The position numbers and the translations under genes were made by a program. A model generated the notes under the pieces. The model saw only the letters and a list, made by a program, of their open reading frames with translations, did no database searches and was not told the DNA's origin. This document shows positions 1 to 9,712 of a stretch of 64,000 nucleotides of DNA, in pieces. The stretch's first letter is position 1. The number at the start of each line of letters is the position of its first letter. The stretch spans positions 48,630,801 to 48,694,800 of the forward strand of contig CM022948.1 of NCBI GenBank assembly GCA_012931725.1, written 5' to 3'. This DNA comes from Litsea cubeba (taxonomy: Eukaryota > Streptophyta > Magnoliopsida > Laurales > Lauraceae).

Positions 1-28
1 TTCAAAAAAAAAGAAACCTAAAAAAAAA

Positions 29-140
29 CTGTGGAGACGCAACATTTCAGTTGATATCCACAACCCCAAATTTCAGAGGTTCGAAAAAAACCTAAAAAAC
101 TGTGGAGACGCAACATTTCAGTTGATATCCATGACCCAAA
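29..140. repeat. Two-copy tandem repeat, period about 71 bp
   Basis: The block beginning CTGTGGAGACGCAACATTTC occurs at 29 and again at 100, each followed by TTGATATCCA. It sits in the 3' untranslated part of the Tat element. Confidence 0.7.
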
Positions 141-225
141 GGTTCGAGAAAACCACAAATTTCAAAAATCGTGGGGGAAACGACATCAAGTCAGTACCCG
201 CAAAACCAAAATTTTTGAAAAGCAA

Positions 226-375
226 GGATGCGACATTCCATCGATACTTGCACCCAAATCCGCGAGGATGCAACATTCCATCGATACTCGCAACAGGAAT
301 GAGCAAGGATGCGACATTCCATCGATACTTGCAAGAACATTCAGCAGGGAGGCGACTTTTAGTCGATACTTGCAT
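226..375. repeat. Minisatellite, period about 40 bp, 3-4 copies
   Basis: Copies of GGATGCGACATTCCATCGAT, followed by a short variable spacer, start near 226, 266 and 307; a weaker copy lies at about 349. This is a different motif from the neighbouring arrays. Confidence 0.75.
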
Positions 376-399
376 TTTTGAAAACCAAACCGGCTAATA

Positions 400-745
400 A
401 ATGCCATCAAAACAGGCTATAAATGCCACAAACCGGCTATCAATGCCACCAAAAACAAAACCGGCTATCAATGCCACAAACAAAAAAAAAACTTGGATTT
501 CAAAAACGGCTATCAATGCCACCAAAACAAACCGGCTATCAATGCCACCAAAACAAAACAGGCTATCAATGCCACCAAAAACCGGCTATAGATGCCACAA
601 ACAAATTCGGCTATCAATGCCACCAAAATTGGCTATAGATGCCACAAACAAAAAAAACTCGGCTATCAATGCCACAAGAAAAGCTGGCTCCCATGCCAAA
701 ATTGGCTTCCATGCCACAAACAAAAACCTGGCTTTCATGCCAAAA
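400..745. repeat. Minisatellite of the GGCTATCAATGCCAC motif
   Basis: About a dozen copies of a 15-base core, CGGCTATCAATGCCACC and close variants (GGCTATAGATGCCAC, GGCTTCCATGCCA), are separated by A-rich spacers of 3-15 bases. The same core (CGGCTATAAACGCC) reappears near the end of the adjacent LTR at 8836-8930. Apparent reading frames here are only translations of the repeat. Confidence 0.9.
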
Positions 746-794
746 CAATCATTTGATAAAAGATTTTCACAAAATGACAACCTTTTGATCAAAT

Positions 795-1000
795 CCCATT
801 TAGCAATTACTTTTATCACAAAAAGATTCAAGTGAGCGTAGGGATACAAAAAAAAAAAAAAGAAAAGCATCCCATTTAGCAATTACTTTTATCACAAAAA
901 GATTCAAGTGAGCGTAGGGATAACAAAAAAAAATCAGTCCCATTTAGCAATTACTTTTATCACAAAAAGATTAAAGTGAGCGTAGGGATAACAAAAAAAA
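795..1000. repeat. Tandem repeat, period about 70 bp, 3 copies
   Basis: The block CCCATTTAGCAATTACTTTT, followed by ATCACAAAAAGATT and GAGCGTAGGGAT, recurs at about 795, 871 and 939, separated by poly-A runs. Confidence 0.85.
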
Positions 1001-1004
1001 AAAG

Positions 1005-1170
1005 AAAGTGTTCACAAGCACTATAAAAAAAAAGAGTACCAAAAAAATACATGTGGTACCAAAAAAAAGAAAGTGTTCACAAGCACTACAAAAAAAGAGT
1101 ACCAAAAAAAAAATACATGTGGTACCAAAAAAAAAAAAAGAAGAGAATGTTCACAAGCACTGCAAAAAAA
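1005..1170. repeat. Tandem repeat, period about 63-75 bp, 3 copies
   Basis: The block GTGTTCACAAGCACT recurs at about 1009, 1072 and 1147, each followed by A-rich sequence and GTGGTACC. It borders the 3' end of the antisense gene. Confidence 0.8.
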
Positions 1171-1209
1171 AAAAAAAAAGAGAGAAGGATGGTTTCTGTA
1201 TACAGGAGC

Positions 1210-4200
1210 TCAATCAAAGATGGTCTCCAGCCAAGAGTTCAACTCCCCAAGCAAACTCTTAGCCTCAGCTGTCAAGGATTCCAAGGCACGCTTCTTCAGG
1301 AACTTGCCATGAGATGCTGGAGTGGGCTGTACCCCTTCTCTCACACCAGGAAGCTTACCTCGAGCAAGCTTGCCATTGTTTATCCTCATCAGACTTCCTT
1401 TTGAGAACCCGTTCGGCATCTGCAACCTGGTGAATCAGGACACTCTCCCTGTCGCGAGCTTCTATTATGGCAGTCCACTTGGCAGCGACTTGTGCCTGCA
1501 GAAGCTCAAGACGTTTCCTGGCCTCATCGACCTCCCTATCAAGGATGTTAAGGTCATGTGGTCAGCTCGATGATGGTTACCTCTTCTCTATTCCTCTTTC
1601 GGACTGCCACCTTCCTGCTTTCTGTAGCCTCATCTAGGTCAGACTTAGCCTTATCAGCAGGGTCCAGGAACATCTCCTTGAAGAACTGGTCATCAGCCAA
1701 ACTCACGGTCTCAAACCACTTGTCACCCAGTGCAATGATCCTATCAACGATCGCCCTGGCACCTGTGACATCCAGACCAGCCTCTTCAGCATCACTGAGA
1801 ATCTCCTGCACATGCTGGATCATGCCAAATCCGACTTCCAAGTGCCCAGAAAGGAGAGTCTCAATCCAAGAGCGCACAACTCGCACCACCACCTTCTTCG
1901 CAAAAAGAAGAGATGGCCCAGCTGAGGATTCGCCCAACTCCGTTGGTCGGCTACTCATGTCATCATCTGTTGAAAGAGTAACAAAAGAACTCTTTCCAGA
2001 TGAAGCTGCTCCTGCTCGGGAAGGAATCTCAGCGCGAGGAATCTCCTCAATATTGTCAGAGCTGGTCCCAGGAATCTCTACCTCTGGATCAACCTCTGGC
2101 ATCTCTTGCTCTGGAAGCAACGGATCCTCCTCTGCCACTTCAAAACCTGCAAAGGAAACACAAAAAGGTATGAATATGACCCTGTTTGAAAATCATTATC
2201 AGAGTTATAACTACAAAATACCTTCTTCTACGACTGGCGGAACACTCTCTTCCTCCATGAACTCATCGGAAGCATCATCAACATTTGCGTCCATCGATGG
2301 TTCAAAGTCATCAGAACCCTGTGGCAAGTCAGCTGACAAAAAAAAAAAAAAATGTGTTAGCAAGCCAAGTCACAAACAAAAAAAAAAAAAAAAAAAAAAG
2401 CAAAAGAAGTCGTACCAATTGGAGATTCTGGATCTACTCCAGAGTCCCTCGGTTCTTCTTCAGGTGCCTCAACAGGATCCATCACCACCTCATCGGTTGG
2501 GACCTCAGGCATCACCAACCAAGTCTTCCTCTGCTAAAAAAAAAAAAAAGAAGAAAAGCAGAAACAAGAAGCAAATCATAACATGGAAAAATCCCATGAA
2601 AAGAAATGGAAAGAGAAAAAGGAAGAATCATACCTTCACCGACGGTCTCTTCTTCTCGGCTTCTCTTCTCCGGAGGCTCGTCAGCAAACACTGGCACATC
2701 CTCATTAATAGTAAGAGGAACTTCCAAGTTAGGAGGGTCCTCATGTTGCCCCTTGCTACTATGATGACTCCTCCTCCTCTTACTTCTGCGGGCTCGCTTT
2801 TTAGAGGAACCTGCCCCGCCGTCAGAGTCAGGTTTCCCACTTGACTCATCACTGGATGGTCTGCTCTTGCCAGTAGACTCCACGGAAGCTTGCCTCTGTG
2901 CCGCCTGCATCCAAGCGCCAAGTTCAGCTTCCTCCTGTTCTAGCTGCTCCAAAGCCTCGTCAGGTATTTCTCGAACAGCTTCAGAACCGATGACGCCCTG
3001 GTCACCGAGAAAGCCTATCTTGTGCTTCTCTCCAGAAAGGAAGGCCCAAACTTCCTCTCGCCGGATGCCATCCGACTTTCCAAGGCCCTTTCCAGATACC
3101 AGCTTCACATCAAGCTCCTTCCTGGAAAGTCCCCGATATGCCGAGAAGCTCTCCGCGAACCACTTCGCAAAGCCGGCAGTCCGGGAAGTCAGCAACACAG
3201 GATAAGAAATCATGGCTGTAGTGTCTTCAGCACTATAGAAAGCCCATGCATTTCTCCCGTCCTGTAAACCTCCAAAGCGCTTCACCATGCTTGAAGGCGC
3301 TCCAACAACGCCTTGAGAAAAGCCAAGCTGCAAAGCAAAGCGAGAAGGTACATACGGCTGGATGTCGACGAAAAGATGTCTGCGGTACACCATCGTGCCG
3401 ACACGTATGCTGAAAAGCCACTCTCTCTCTGCATTTGTCAAGGAATAATGCCTTCCCGACCCCGCCCTGGTAGAGTCTCGGGAGGCACCAAAATCAAAAG
3501 CCTTCTTCCGCAACTCCGGAGAAAGCTTTACTGAAGATTGCCCCATCTCGACGTCCCTGAACCGTCGGATCCTCATGCGGGCAAACAAAAGTGATTCGGA
3601 CACGGCTTTGCCCTTAGCCAGTCGAATCATCAGAGGATCATCATCCTGTGCAACACCCAGCCGATGGAAGCCAGGACAGTGGTATACATACCACGAATAA
3701 AAGATATGGGCTGAAAATACCCTATTCATGGGAAGCCCAAGCCGAACTAGAAAAGCAGCAGCCTGCAGTTCAGTACACAGGTAGGAGTAAAGAGCAGGCA
3801 CCAAAGCAAGCTGCTCTCCAAACGCCATCTGACAAGCCGGGAAAATACAATGCGGCCTGATGTGCGTTCCATCTCCTCCAGCAAAAATAGCCTCACCAAG
3901 CCAATAAGTGAGGTACACAGCGAGATCTCTCCTCAGTGCAATGTCAGGACATATGGCGTTTGTACTTGCACAGAAATCTCTTAACTCTTCTTGCATGGCC
4001 AAGATCTTCTTTGAACTTGGATCCTGAGCTCCAGCTTCCTGGGTCATGCTATCGGAAGGCTCCCTACTATCAAAGAAGTTGGGGAATGAAGAGCAAAAAA
4101 CTCTTCCAACTGCTGGATCTAACTTTCGAACCCCCCTTCTCCTTCAAAAAATCATAGAAGGCGACGAGCTGAAAGTATAGAAGCCTGAACTCCTCAGACT

Positions 4201-5629
4201 GCCCCTCGAGGACGCTGTCAATCGGCATAAACTCCTCATAGAGTTTGCCGAGGATGGGCAATCCGGTAATAGCGCTCAGCTCCTTCAAAGAAAAACCAAT
4301 CTCACCATTCGTCACAACGAAGGTATTGGTTTGAGGGAGGAACGACTCCAGCATAGCCATGAAGGCCTCGTCGGAAAAGATCACGGTCTCCCCAAAAGCG
4401 CGGACCGCATCAAAAATCTCGGCTTCCTTCAAAACGGCGCCACCAATCAGCAGGACGCGATCAGTCCACGACTTCCACTCGGAGTCAGCATTGAAACGAC
4501 CTCGAAGTCGAAAAGGCTTGATCCAATTGCTGCCGTCACCGCTGAAAATACCAAGGCCCACCGGTCTCAAATCGACCGACGGATAATCAGAGCCCTGGTA
4601 GCCGCTGGATGGCATCAACAGGTCCATGTCAACAGGCGACCTCTCCCTATATCCAGGAGAACCGCCAACAAAAACCCCGGTCTTGATTACATTTGTCCTT
4701 CTCACCCAGCTTGGAGGATCTTCCCTCTTGGGGCACGTGGGGGCAAGACTCAGAATCGAGACGGTGCGATCAAACATCGACCGGGTAGTAACAGTCTTCT
4801 TCTCACCATCTGCTGTGAAGGAAAACTGAAAAGATCTCCTCTGGTATGTAATGTCGTCAGGGACTGCATCACCAAAGAAGAAGGTAGGCTTGGGCAAAAT
4901 GCTCTGATCTTCCATCACCCATGGACGACTGCTTACCATGATCTTATAGAATTCCTCTCCCTTGAGAGTGATCAGTCGCTGCCTCATCTCATCTCTGTTG
5001 AGGGAGTCGCACTCTTCCAGGTTTCTTTCAACATACTGGACCTTCTCAAAAGCCTGCTGAACGGCCGGATTAGAAGATCTAGAAGATCGACGAGGTACGC
5101 TTGTAGCAGGCTCTTTACCCTTGTTCGCTCTGGAGGAACCACCTAAAAAGGATGGAAAAGAAAAAGATCAAACATCAAAATGACAGAATCTCGCTAAAAA
5201 AAATCTGGCGAAATTTTGACATGATGACGGGGCAATTCCGAAGAAAAGGAACTATCCCGAAAGAAATAGAAAGCTTGAAGATGGGCTCAACATCGCTGCG
5301 AGCTCCGAAACTCCAAACTTTCGAAACCTAAAAGTCTCCGCAAAATCAGGAAGGGCTCAACATCACTGCGAGCTCCAAGTTCCCAAATTTGCAAACACTT
5401 TCAGGTATGCAATCACATCATGCTACAAATTTAATTTACAAATTAAAGGCATGCATGAACATCTAGATTTGCGAAAAAAAAAAAAAAAAGGCATTATCAT
5501 GATAAAAAAAAAGAAAAGAAACTTTCTCTAAAAAAAAAGAGGGGAGAAGAAACAAAAAAAAGAGAAAGAACTTTTTTTCCTACAATGAAGTTTTCTTGAA
5601 AAAAAAAAGGAGAACTTACTTGAAGCCAT
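1210..5629 (-). pseudogene. Antisense plant-mobile-domain gene of a Tat element (spliced, broken)
   Basis: Minus-strand gene with recognisable splice sites. Exon 1 (5629-5620) encodes Met-Ala-Ser and ends at a GTAAGT donor. Exon 2 begins at 5142 after a CTTTTTAG acceptor, phase-compatible with exon 1, and runs to a GTATGA donor at 2633. Shorter acidic exons follow (about 2533-2416, 2332-2222, 2146-1557, then to a stop near 1210). Exon 2 carries the aminotransferase-like plant mobile domain: FSLKELSAITGLPILGKLYE, then a long helical part with GEQLALVPALYSYL. The tail is Ser/Arg/Lys-rich, then acidic, then coiled-coil-like. Breaks: one extra base in the C6 run at 4131-4136 splits the domain; the exon 2/3 phases do not agree; frameshifts occur near 1555 and 1390. 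Known: such domains occur in host proteins and in antisense frames of Tat elements. The function in the element is unknown. Confidence 0.75.
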
Positions 5630-5750
5630 TGATGGAGAAGAAGAAGAAAACTCTTGAAGATCTTGAAGAAGAAAAGCTCTTGGTCTTGAAGCCCTCTTGA
5701 GATTATTGCAAAAGAAAGTAGTAAGAGCAAGAGATCCAACCTTCTCCTTG

Positions 5751-5758
5751 CTTTTATA
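5751..5758 (-). promoter_or_regulatory. TATA box of the antisense gene
   Basis: The minus strand reads CTCTATAAAAGC here, about 120 bases upstream of the ATG at 5629-5627. The sequence between is pyrimidine- and CAAG-rich like a plant 5' leader. Position and spacing support an independent antisense promoter inside the element; no transcript evidence is available. Confidence 0.55.
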
Positions 5759-5799
5759 GAGGAGAGCAAACCAAAGAAGGAAAGAAGAAAGAGGTAAGT

Positions 5800-6110
5800 G
5801 TTACTAATTAGTAACCTTACCAAAAGAAAGAAATTAGAAAGATTCTTTCCAAAAGAAAGATATCTTGAGAGATTTTCTCCCAAAAATCAATCTATGACGG
5901 ATTCTTTCCCAAAAGAAAGATATCTTGAGATATCCTATCCCAAAATAAAGGGATCTTGAGAGATTTTCTCCTAAAATCAATCTATGACGGATTCTTTCCC
6001 AAAAGAAAGATATCTTGAGATATTCTATCCCAAAAATAAAGGGATCATGAGAGATTCTCTCCAAGAAAAGATATTCTTAGATATTCTCTATCCAAATGAG
6101 ATATTTTTGG
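5800..6110. repeat. Tandem repeat around AAAGATATCTTGAGA
   Basis: Blocks such as GATTCTTTCCCAAAAGAAAG followed by ATATCTTGAGA recur at about 5831, 5900 and 5990, with intervening CCCAAAATCAATCTATGACG blocks. Period is about 90-100 bp. It lies just upstream of the antisense gene promoter. Confidence 0.75.
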
Positions 6111-6404
6111 ATATTCTTTACAAAAATGACACCATATGAGATCTAAGCCATTTCAAAAGCTTAAGGTCCCATGGGTTAGCCCATATGAGCCAGGTTTGAC
6201 CACCTAGGCACACAAAAAAAAAAAAGAAAAATTTTGGGCTTTTAGTCAAAGAGAAATCCCTCTTACCAAGAGCATACAAAAATGGTTCCATGCCTCTTTT
6301 GAGTTGATTGGACCATACAAAAGAAAATTCCAAGCCCCATGAGCTTCCAAAAATCAAACCATCCAGCCTCATCTACCAAATTGAGCCAAAATCTTGAAAT
6401 TGAC

Positions 6405-6655
6405 ATTTCACAAAAATCAAACCAAAACCTGGTCCCCTAACCTGCCACATACAGCCTGTTAGGTCACAAGACCAAAACCAAAAACCAAAACCTGATCCCC
6501 TAACTTGCCACATACAGCCTGTTAGGTCACAAGATCAAGACCAAAATTGATCCCCCAACATTCCACATACAGCTTGTTGGGTCACACGATCAAAACCAAA
6601 CCCGACCCCCTAACCTGCCATATATAGCCTGTTAGGTCACAAGGTCAAAACCCAA
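6405..6655. repeat. Tandem repeat, period about 62 bp, 4 copies
   Basis: The block CCCCTAACCTGCCACATACA followed by GCCTGTTAGGTCACAAGA recurs four times with A/C-rich linkers. It is the last array before the polypurine tract. Confidence 0.85.
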
Positions 6656-6862
6656 ATCCACATCCCTGATGTCATCTTCAAAACTTTGCCTCGAGATGGT
6701 ACGTGATCCCTTTCACTACCATAAAATTCCCCTGGAAGCTCAAAAGGCTACAAATACCAAAAAGAAAGATTGCTCAAAGACTCTTGGTCAAGTCACAGGC
6801 TCTCCTTCAAAAAATCTCTTCGAGGCACATCGACTACAAAAGTTAAGCAACTCGCCGCTGTA

Positions 6863-6877
6863 CCTCGAGGGGGCATT
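6863..6877 (+). promoter_or_regulatory. Polypurine tract preceding the Tat 3' LTR
   Basis: CTCGAGGGGGCATT immediately precedes TGTTGACACC. A G-rich purine run directly before the TG of an LTR is the plus-strand priming site of LTR retrotransposons, which marks this LTR as a 3' LTR relative to the sequence at its left. Confidence 0.7.
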
Positions 6878-7604
6878 TGTTGACACCAAAAATGTCACTT
6901 TGCCTTTTCAAGATCCAAAGAGCTACATGAAGTCGCAACCTGCCATAAATAGGCAATGCTGCTTCCAAAAATCAAATCTTGTCAGAATCAAACAAAAACT
7001 GCAAGATTCATCCAGACAGCCAAAAGAGGAGTACACAAGAAGTTTCAAGCCATTTCAAGATCATTTGGCCTAACTTCGCTTCTCCGACAGCCAAATCAAG
7101 CCTCTCGGTGGTAAAGCTCTCCGGGACCATGATTTCCAAGACAGAACCTATGGATCATCTTAAAATGACTCCAATAGGTTCCCTGTCAAATTTCAAGTCA
7201 ATCGGACATCGGTTGACCGCACATCAAACCGCGACATCTTCATCGCGATAAAAAGCAAGTCTGCAGGTGATAGGACCCCAAACGGCTTCGAAACTCAAAC
7301 AAAAGCCTATGGTTGGTCTTATTTATTGCTCAAGAGGCTTCACACCAAATTTCAGGTCATTCCGACATCGTTTGACCCAGTTTCAGCTTCTGACGGGAAA
7401 TCGGCAACTCTGCGCGACAAAGTCTTCGGCTTTCTCAGGAAATTGGAAACTTTGCAAAATAAAATGCAAGGATTCTCATCAGGTTTCCTACAAAGAAATC
7501 AGGCCAATAAATGATCAAAATGTCAAAGAAAAGTACAGAAGAAAAAAGAATCAAAAAAGAGCAAAAACGGACGCAAAACGGGACCAAAAAGGGGGAAAAC
7601 CCCC

Positions 7605-7632
7605 CCAGGGTCGCAGACCCCTGCGACCCTGG
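7605..7632. other. GC-rich perfect hairpin in the LTR
   Basis: CCAGGGTCGCAG (7605-7616) and its exact reverse complement CTGCGACCCTGG (7621-7632) are separated by ACCC. Further GGTCGCCGG inverted motifs follow to about 7690. This island contrasts sharply with its AT-rich surroundings. Confidence 0.85.
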
Positions 7633-8331
7633 GCCAGGGTCGCCGGCGACCATGGACCCCGGGGTCGCCGGGAAAGCCCCGGAAACCCCGGTTTTCGCCG
7701 TTTTTTTCGCGATTCGAGGGGTCCAGCCTCTGGTACTTTCCAAAATTCATGCTTTTGAGACACCTAGTCCTCTGATATCCGTCCAAAACACGGGTAAATC
7801 ATCAAGAGTATCAAAGACAGTATTGATCGCCACCCGGTCAACCAAAAAAAAGTGTGCTTTCCACCCGACCGATCGAGAAATCGACAGGACAGATGGCACC
7901 GACCCGCTGTTGGCAACAAGCACCTGAAATTACATGGTCACCTGATGTCGATCTACATGAAGATCCATCGATGATCATCGACAGAAGAATTCCAAAAGAC
8001 GTGGCACGGCCCGCGACTCTTCAGCTACTCGGCGACCACTTAATGCGATTAATTGACTAGCTTTATTACAGTCATTAATCCATTTCTTTGGACGGCCCAA
8101 TCAGAAGCAAGCATTTGGGAGTTACAAGTCAAGAGATTCATGGCATTTAACCCATGAAACTCCTCCCATCATGGCGATTAAAGGCGATTAAATGCCCTCA
8201 ATCTCCTCCGGCCAATCAGAAGCCAAGAAAAAGGAGTTACAAAATAAACAAATCAATTTTGTAACTCCTCCCATTATGTGGCTTAATGACATTAAAAGCC
8301 CATAAGCTCTCCTAAATGGCTACCAAGAGCC

Positions 8332-8339
8332 TATAAATA
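8332..8339 (+). promoter_or_regulatory. TATA box of the Tat LTR
   Basis: CCTATAAATAGGAGAGCACT fits a plant core promoter. It lies in the LTR, and the downstream A/C-rich stretch resembles an R region and leader. It would drive plus-strand element transcription. Confidence 0.65.
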
Positions 8340-8477
8340 GGAGAGCACTCCAAAGGAATCCAGATCAGAAAAACACACAACAAACATCAGACAGCAGTCA
8401 GAAATCCAGAGAAAAGAAAAAGAGAGAAAACTCTGCGGAAGTTCTACACCGGCCACCGCAACAAGGTGACAAAAGTC

Positions 8478-8501
8478 CCTTGGGGGGTACCCCCCCCAAG
8501 G
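8478..8501. other. Near-perfect palindrome in the LTR transcript leader
   Basis: CCTTGGGGGG-TA-CCCCCCCCAAGG forms a strong stem about 140 bases after the LTR TATA box, so it would be in the transcribed R/U5 region. Confidence 0.7.
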
Positions 8502-8835
8502 TCCTTGCCTTCTCCTCCTGCCTCCAATGGCTTAGATGTGGCTTTTCAGCCCGTCTACTCGGTTTTTTATTGGACATAGGACCTTCCTTTGGTCTTTGTC
8601 TTCTAAAAACCCGAGGTTATAGCCAAGCCAAGTGAATCAAATAGCATCCTCTGTTCTCATCTGCATGGATGATGGCGAAGCCCACATATGGCTTGCGACC
8701 GTCAATCTAAACGAGTCCTCCACAATCTCCTGAGAAGTTAGATCCTCCTTTTCTTGCTTTTCATTGTAGTTTGTATTTTTTTAAAAGAGACAAAAATCAC
8801 AATTCTTGTCTTTCATTATTGATAAGGATTGTAAA

Positions 8836-8930
8836 TCGGCTATAAACGCCAAAATCGGCTATAAACGCCAAAAATCGGCTATAAACGCCAAAATCGGCTA
8901 TAAATGCCAAAAAAATCGCCTTTCACGGCA
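8836..8930. repeat. Minisatellite CGGCTATAAACGCCAAAA in the LTR end
   Basis: Four to five copies of an 18-base unit, CGGCTATAAACGCCAAAA, occur near the LTR 3' end. The core is the same motif as the 400-745 array in the 3' untranslated region. Confidence 0.85.
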
Positions 8931-9055
8931 AACTAAGAAAAATGTCTCTTTTCTTAAATATATGTGCAATGAAAAACTTGAAAGAAGTTGATTTCCTTTT
9001 TACTTGCGAAGGTTGACCTCCGGATCACCACTTGTAATTCCAAGTAAAATAGAAA

Positions 9056-9180
9056 ATCTGGCACACCCACAAAAAAAGAAATGTTGATGCACGCCCTTGC
9101 CCCCCGGTTACGAAAGGGTCGGACCCGACGGACTCCCACGTCCGCCGACCTCGGTAGAACCAAGCAGGAGCGCGGTCCAT
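9056..9180 (+). mobile_element. Fragment of Tat internal region following the LTR
   Basis: Sequence after TCTGGCACACCC is GC-richer than its surroundings (CGACGGACTCCCACGTCCGC) and ends abruptly at the first base matching the long-LTR family at 9181. It is interpreted as the 5' leader of a Tat element whose body is lost, which would make the LTR at 6878 shared between two partial elements. Confidence 0.45.
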
Positions 9181-9712
9181 CAATTATATATCTAATTGTA
9201 CTACTTAGTAGGGATTAATAATGGTAGATGGTATTTCCACATGAGAATATTCTAACTTCACCTACAAAGACCCAAATGCCCATGTACTTATCTCAATTTA
9301 CAATTAACCACAGGTGTGCAGTTTGAACTTTTCCTTTCCATCACAAAACTATAAAAAGAACCCCCTCCCATCCCAAACGAGCCTTCATCTCTCTTCTCTC
9401 TCATTTTTCTCCAAGAATTCCCGTACTTTCTCTTTCTAAAATCCCCAGATCTAAGCTCCTAGCAAGAAGAAAAGGAGGATCTCTACAAGCTTCTGCTATC
9501 ATCTTGCCTAAGGATTTCTCTCATCTTATAGATCTCTCTTTTCTCTACAATTCAAGGTAATCCCCTTTTTGAAGCTCAATTTCCTTAGAATTCTCTATTT
9601 CTCTCTCTAAATTCCTTTCCTTATTGCAATTCTCTGATGGATCTGGGATTAAGTGTTGTAGATCTATTCAGATCTTAGATTTTACGTTGATTGAGAGCTT
9701 GAAAACCTTAGG
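9181..9712 (+). mobile_element. Copy A, left part: Tekay/Del-like solo LTR (interrupted)
   Basis: Matches the reverse complement of copy B from about 60 bases inside its TGTGAGGCC end, so the extreme 5' end of copy A is missing. It contains a TATA-like ACTATAAAAAG near 9348 and a CT-rich leader. The copy resumes at 13009 after the insertion of copy B; the duplicated target TTAGG is at 9708-9712 and 13009-13013. Confidence 0.75.

Larger units (their letters stand above)
1..6877 (+). mobile_element. 3' internal part of a Tat-lineage Ty3/gypsy element, truncated at the window edge
   Basis: This block lies directly upstream of a polypurine tract and a long LTR that starts TGTTGACACC, so it is the 3' end of a plus-strand LTR retrotransposon. 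No gag, reverse transcriptase or integrase is present; those would lie left of the window. It contains tandem arrays and a large gene in the opposite orientation. Plant Tat elements are known for extra antisense reading frames between pol and the 3' LTR and for tandem repeats in the 3' untranslated region, and both are seen here. The lineage is inferred from this architecture, not from pol. Confidence 0.7.
6878..9055 (+). mobile_element. Long Tat-type LTR (about 2.2 kb)
   Basis: Starts TGTTGACACC after a polypurine tract. The U3-like part holds a very GC-rich section (7595-7690). A TATA box at 8332-8339 is followed by a plausible transcript start and leader. The end is uncertain, near TCTGGCACACCC at about 9051, a string often seen just inside the 5' end of Tat internal regions. 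A second, diverged LTR with the same start and matching first kilobase lies at 15658. Confidence 0.7.

Noticed and set aside
400..835. Plus-strand frame of 144 codons with repeated SMPPK peptides
   Set aside because: Direct translation of the GGCTATCAATGCCAC minisatellite.
1558..2844. Plus-strand frame of 428 codons
   Set aside because: Shadow of the antisense mobile-domain gene; it runs through poly-A introns as poly-Lys and lacks domain features.
2867..5146. Several plus-strand frames of 70-271 codons
   Set aside because: All overlap the minus-strand coding exon in antisense; the minus strand has the recognisable domain and splice sites.
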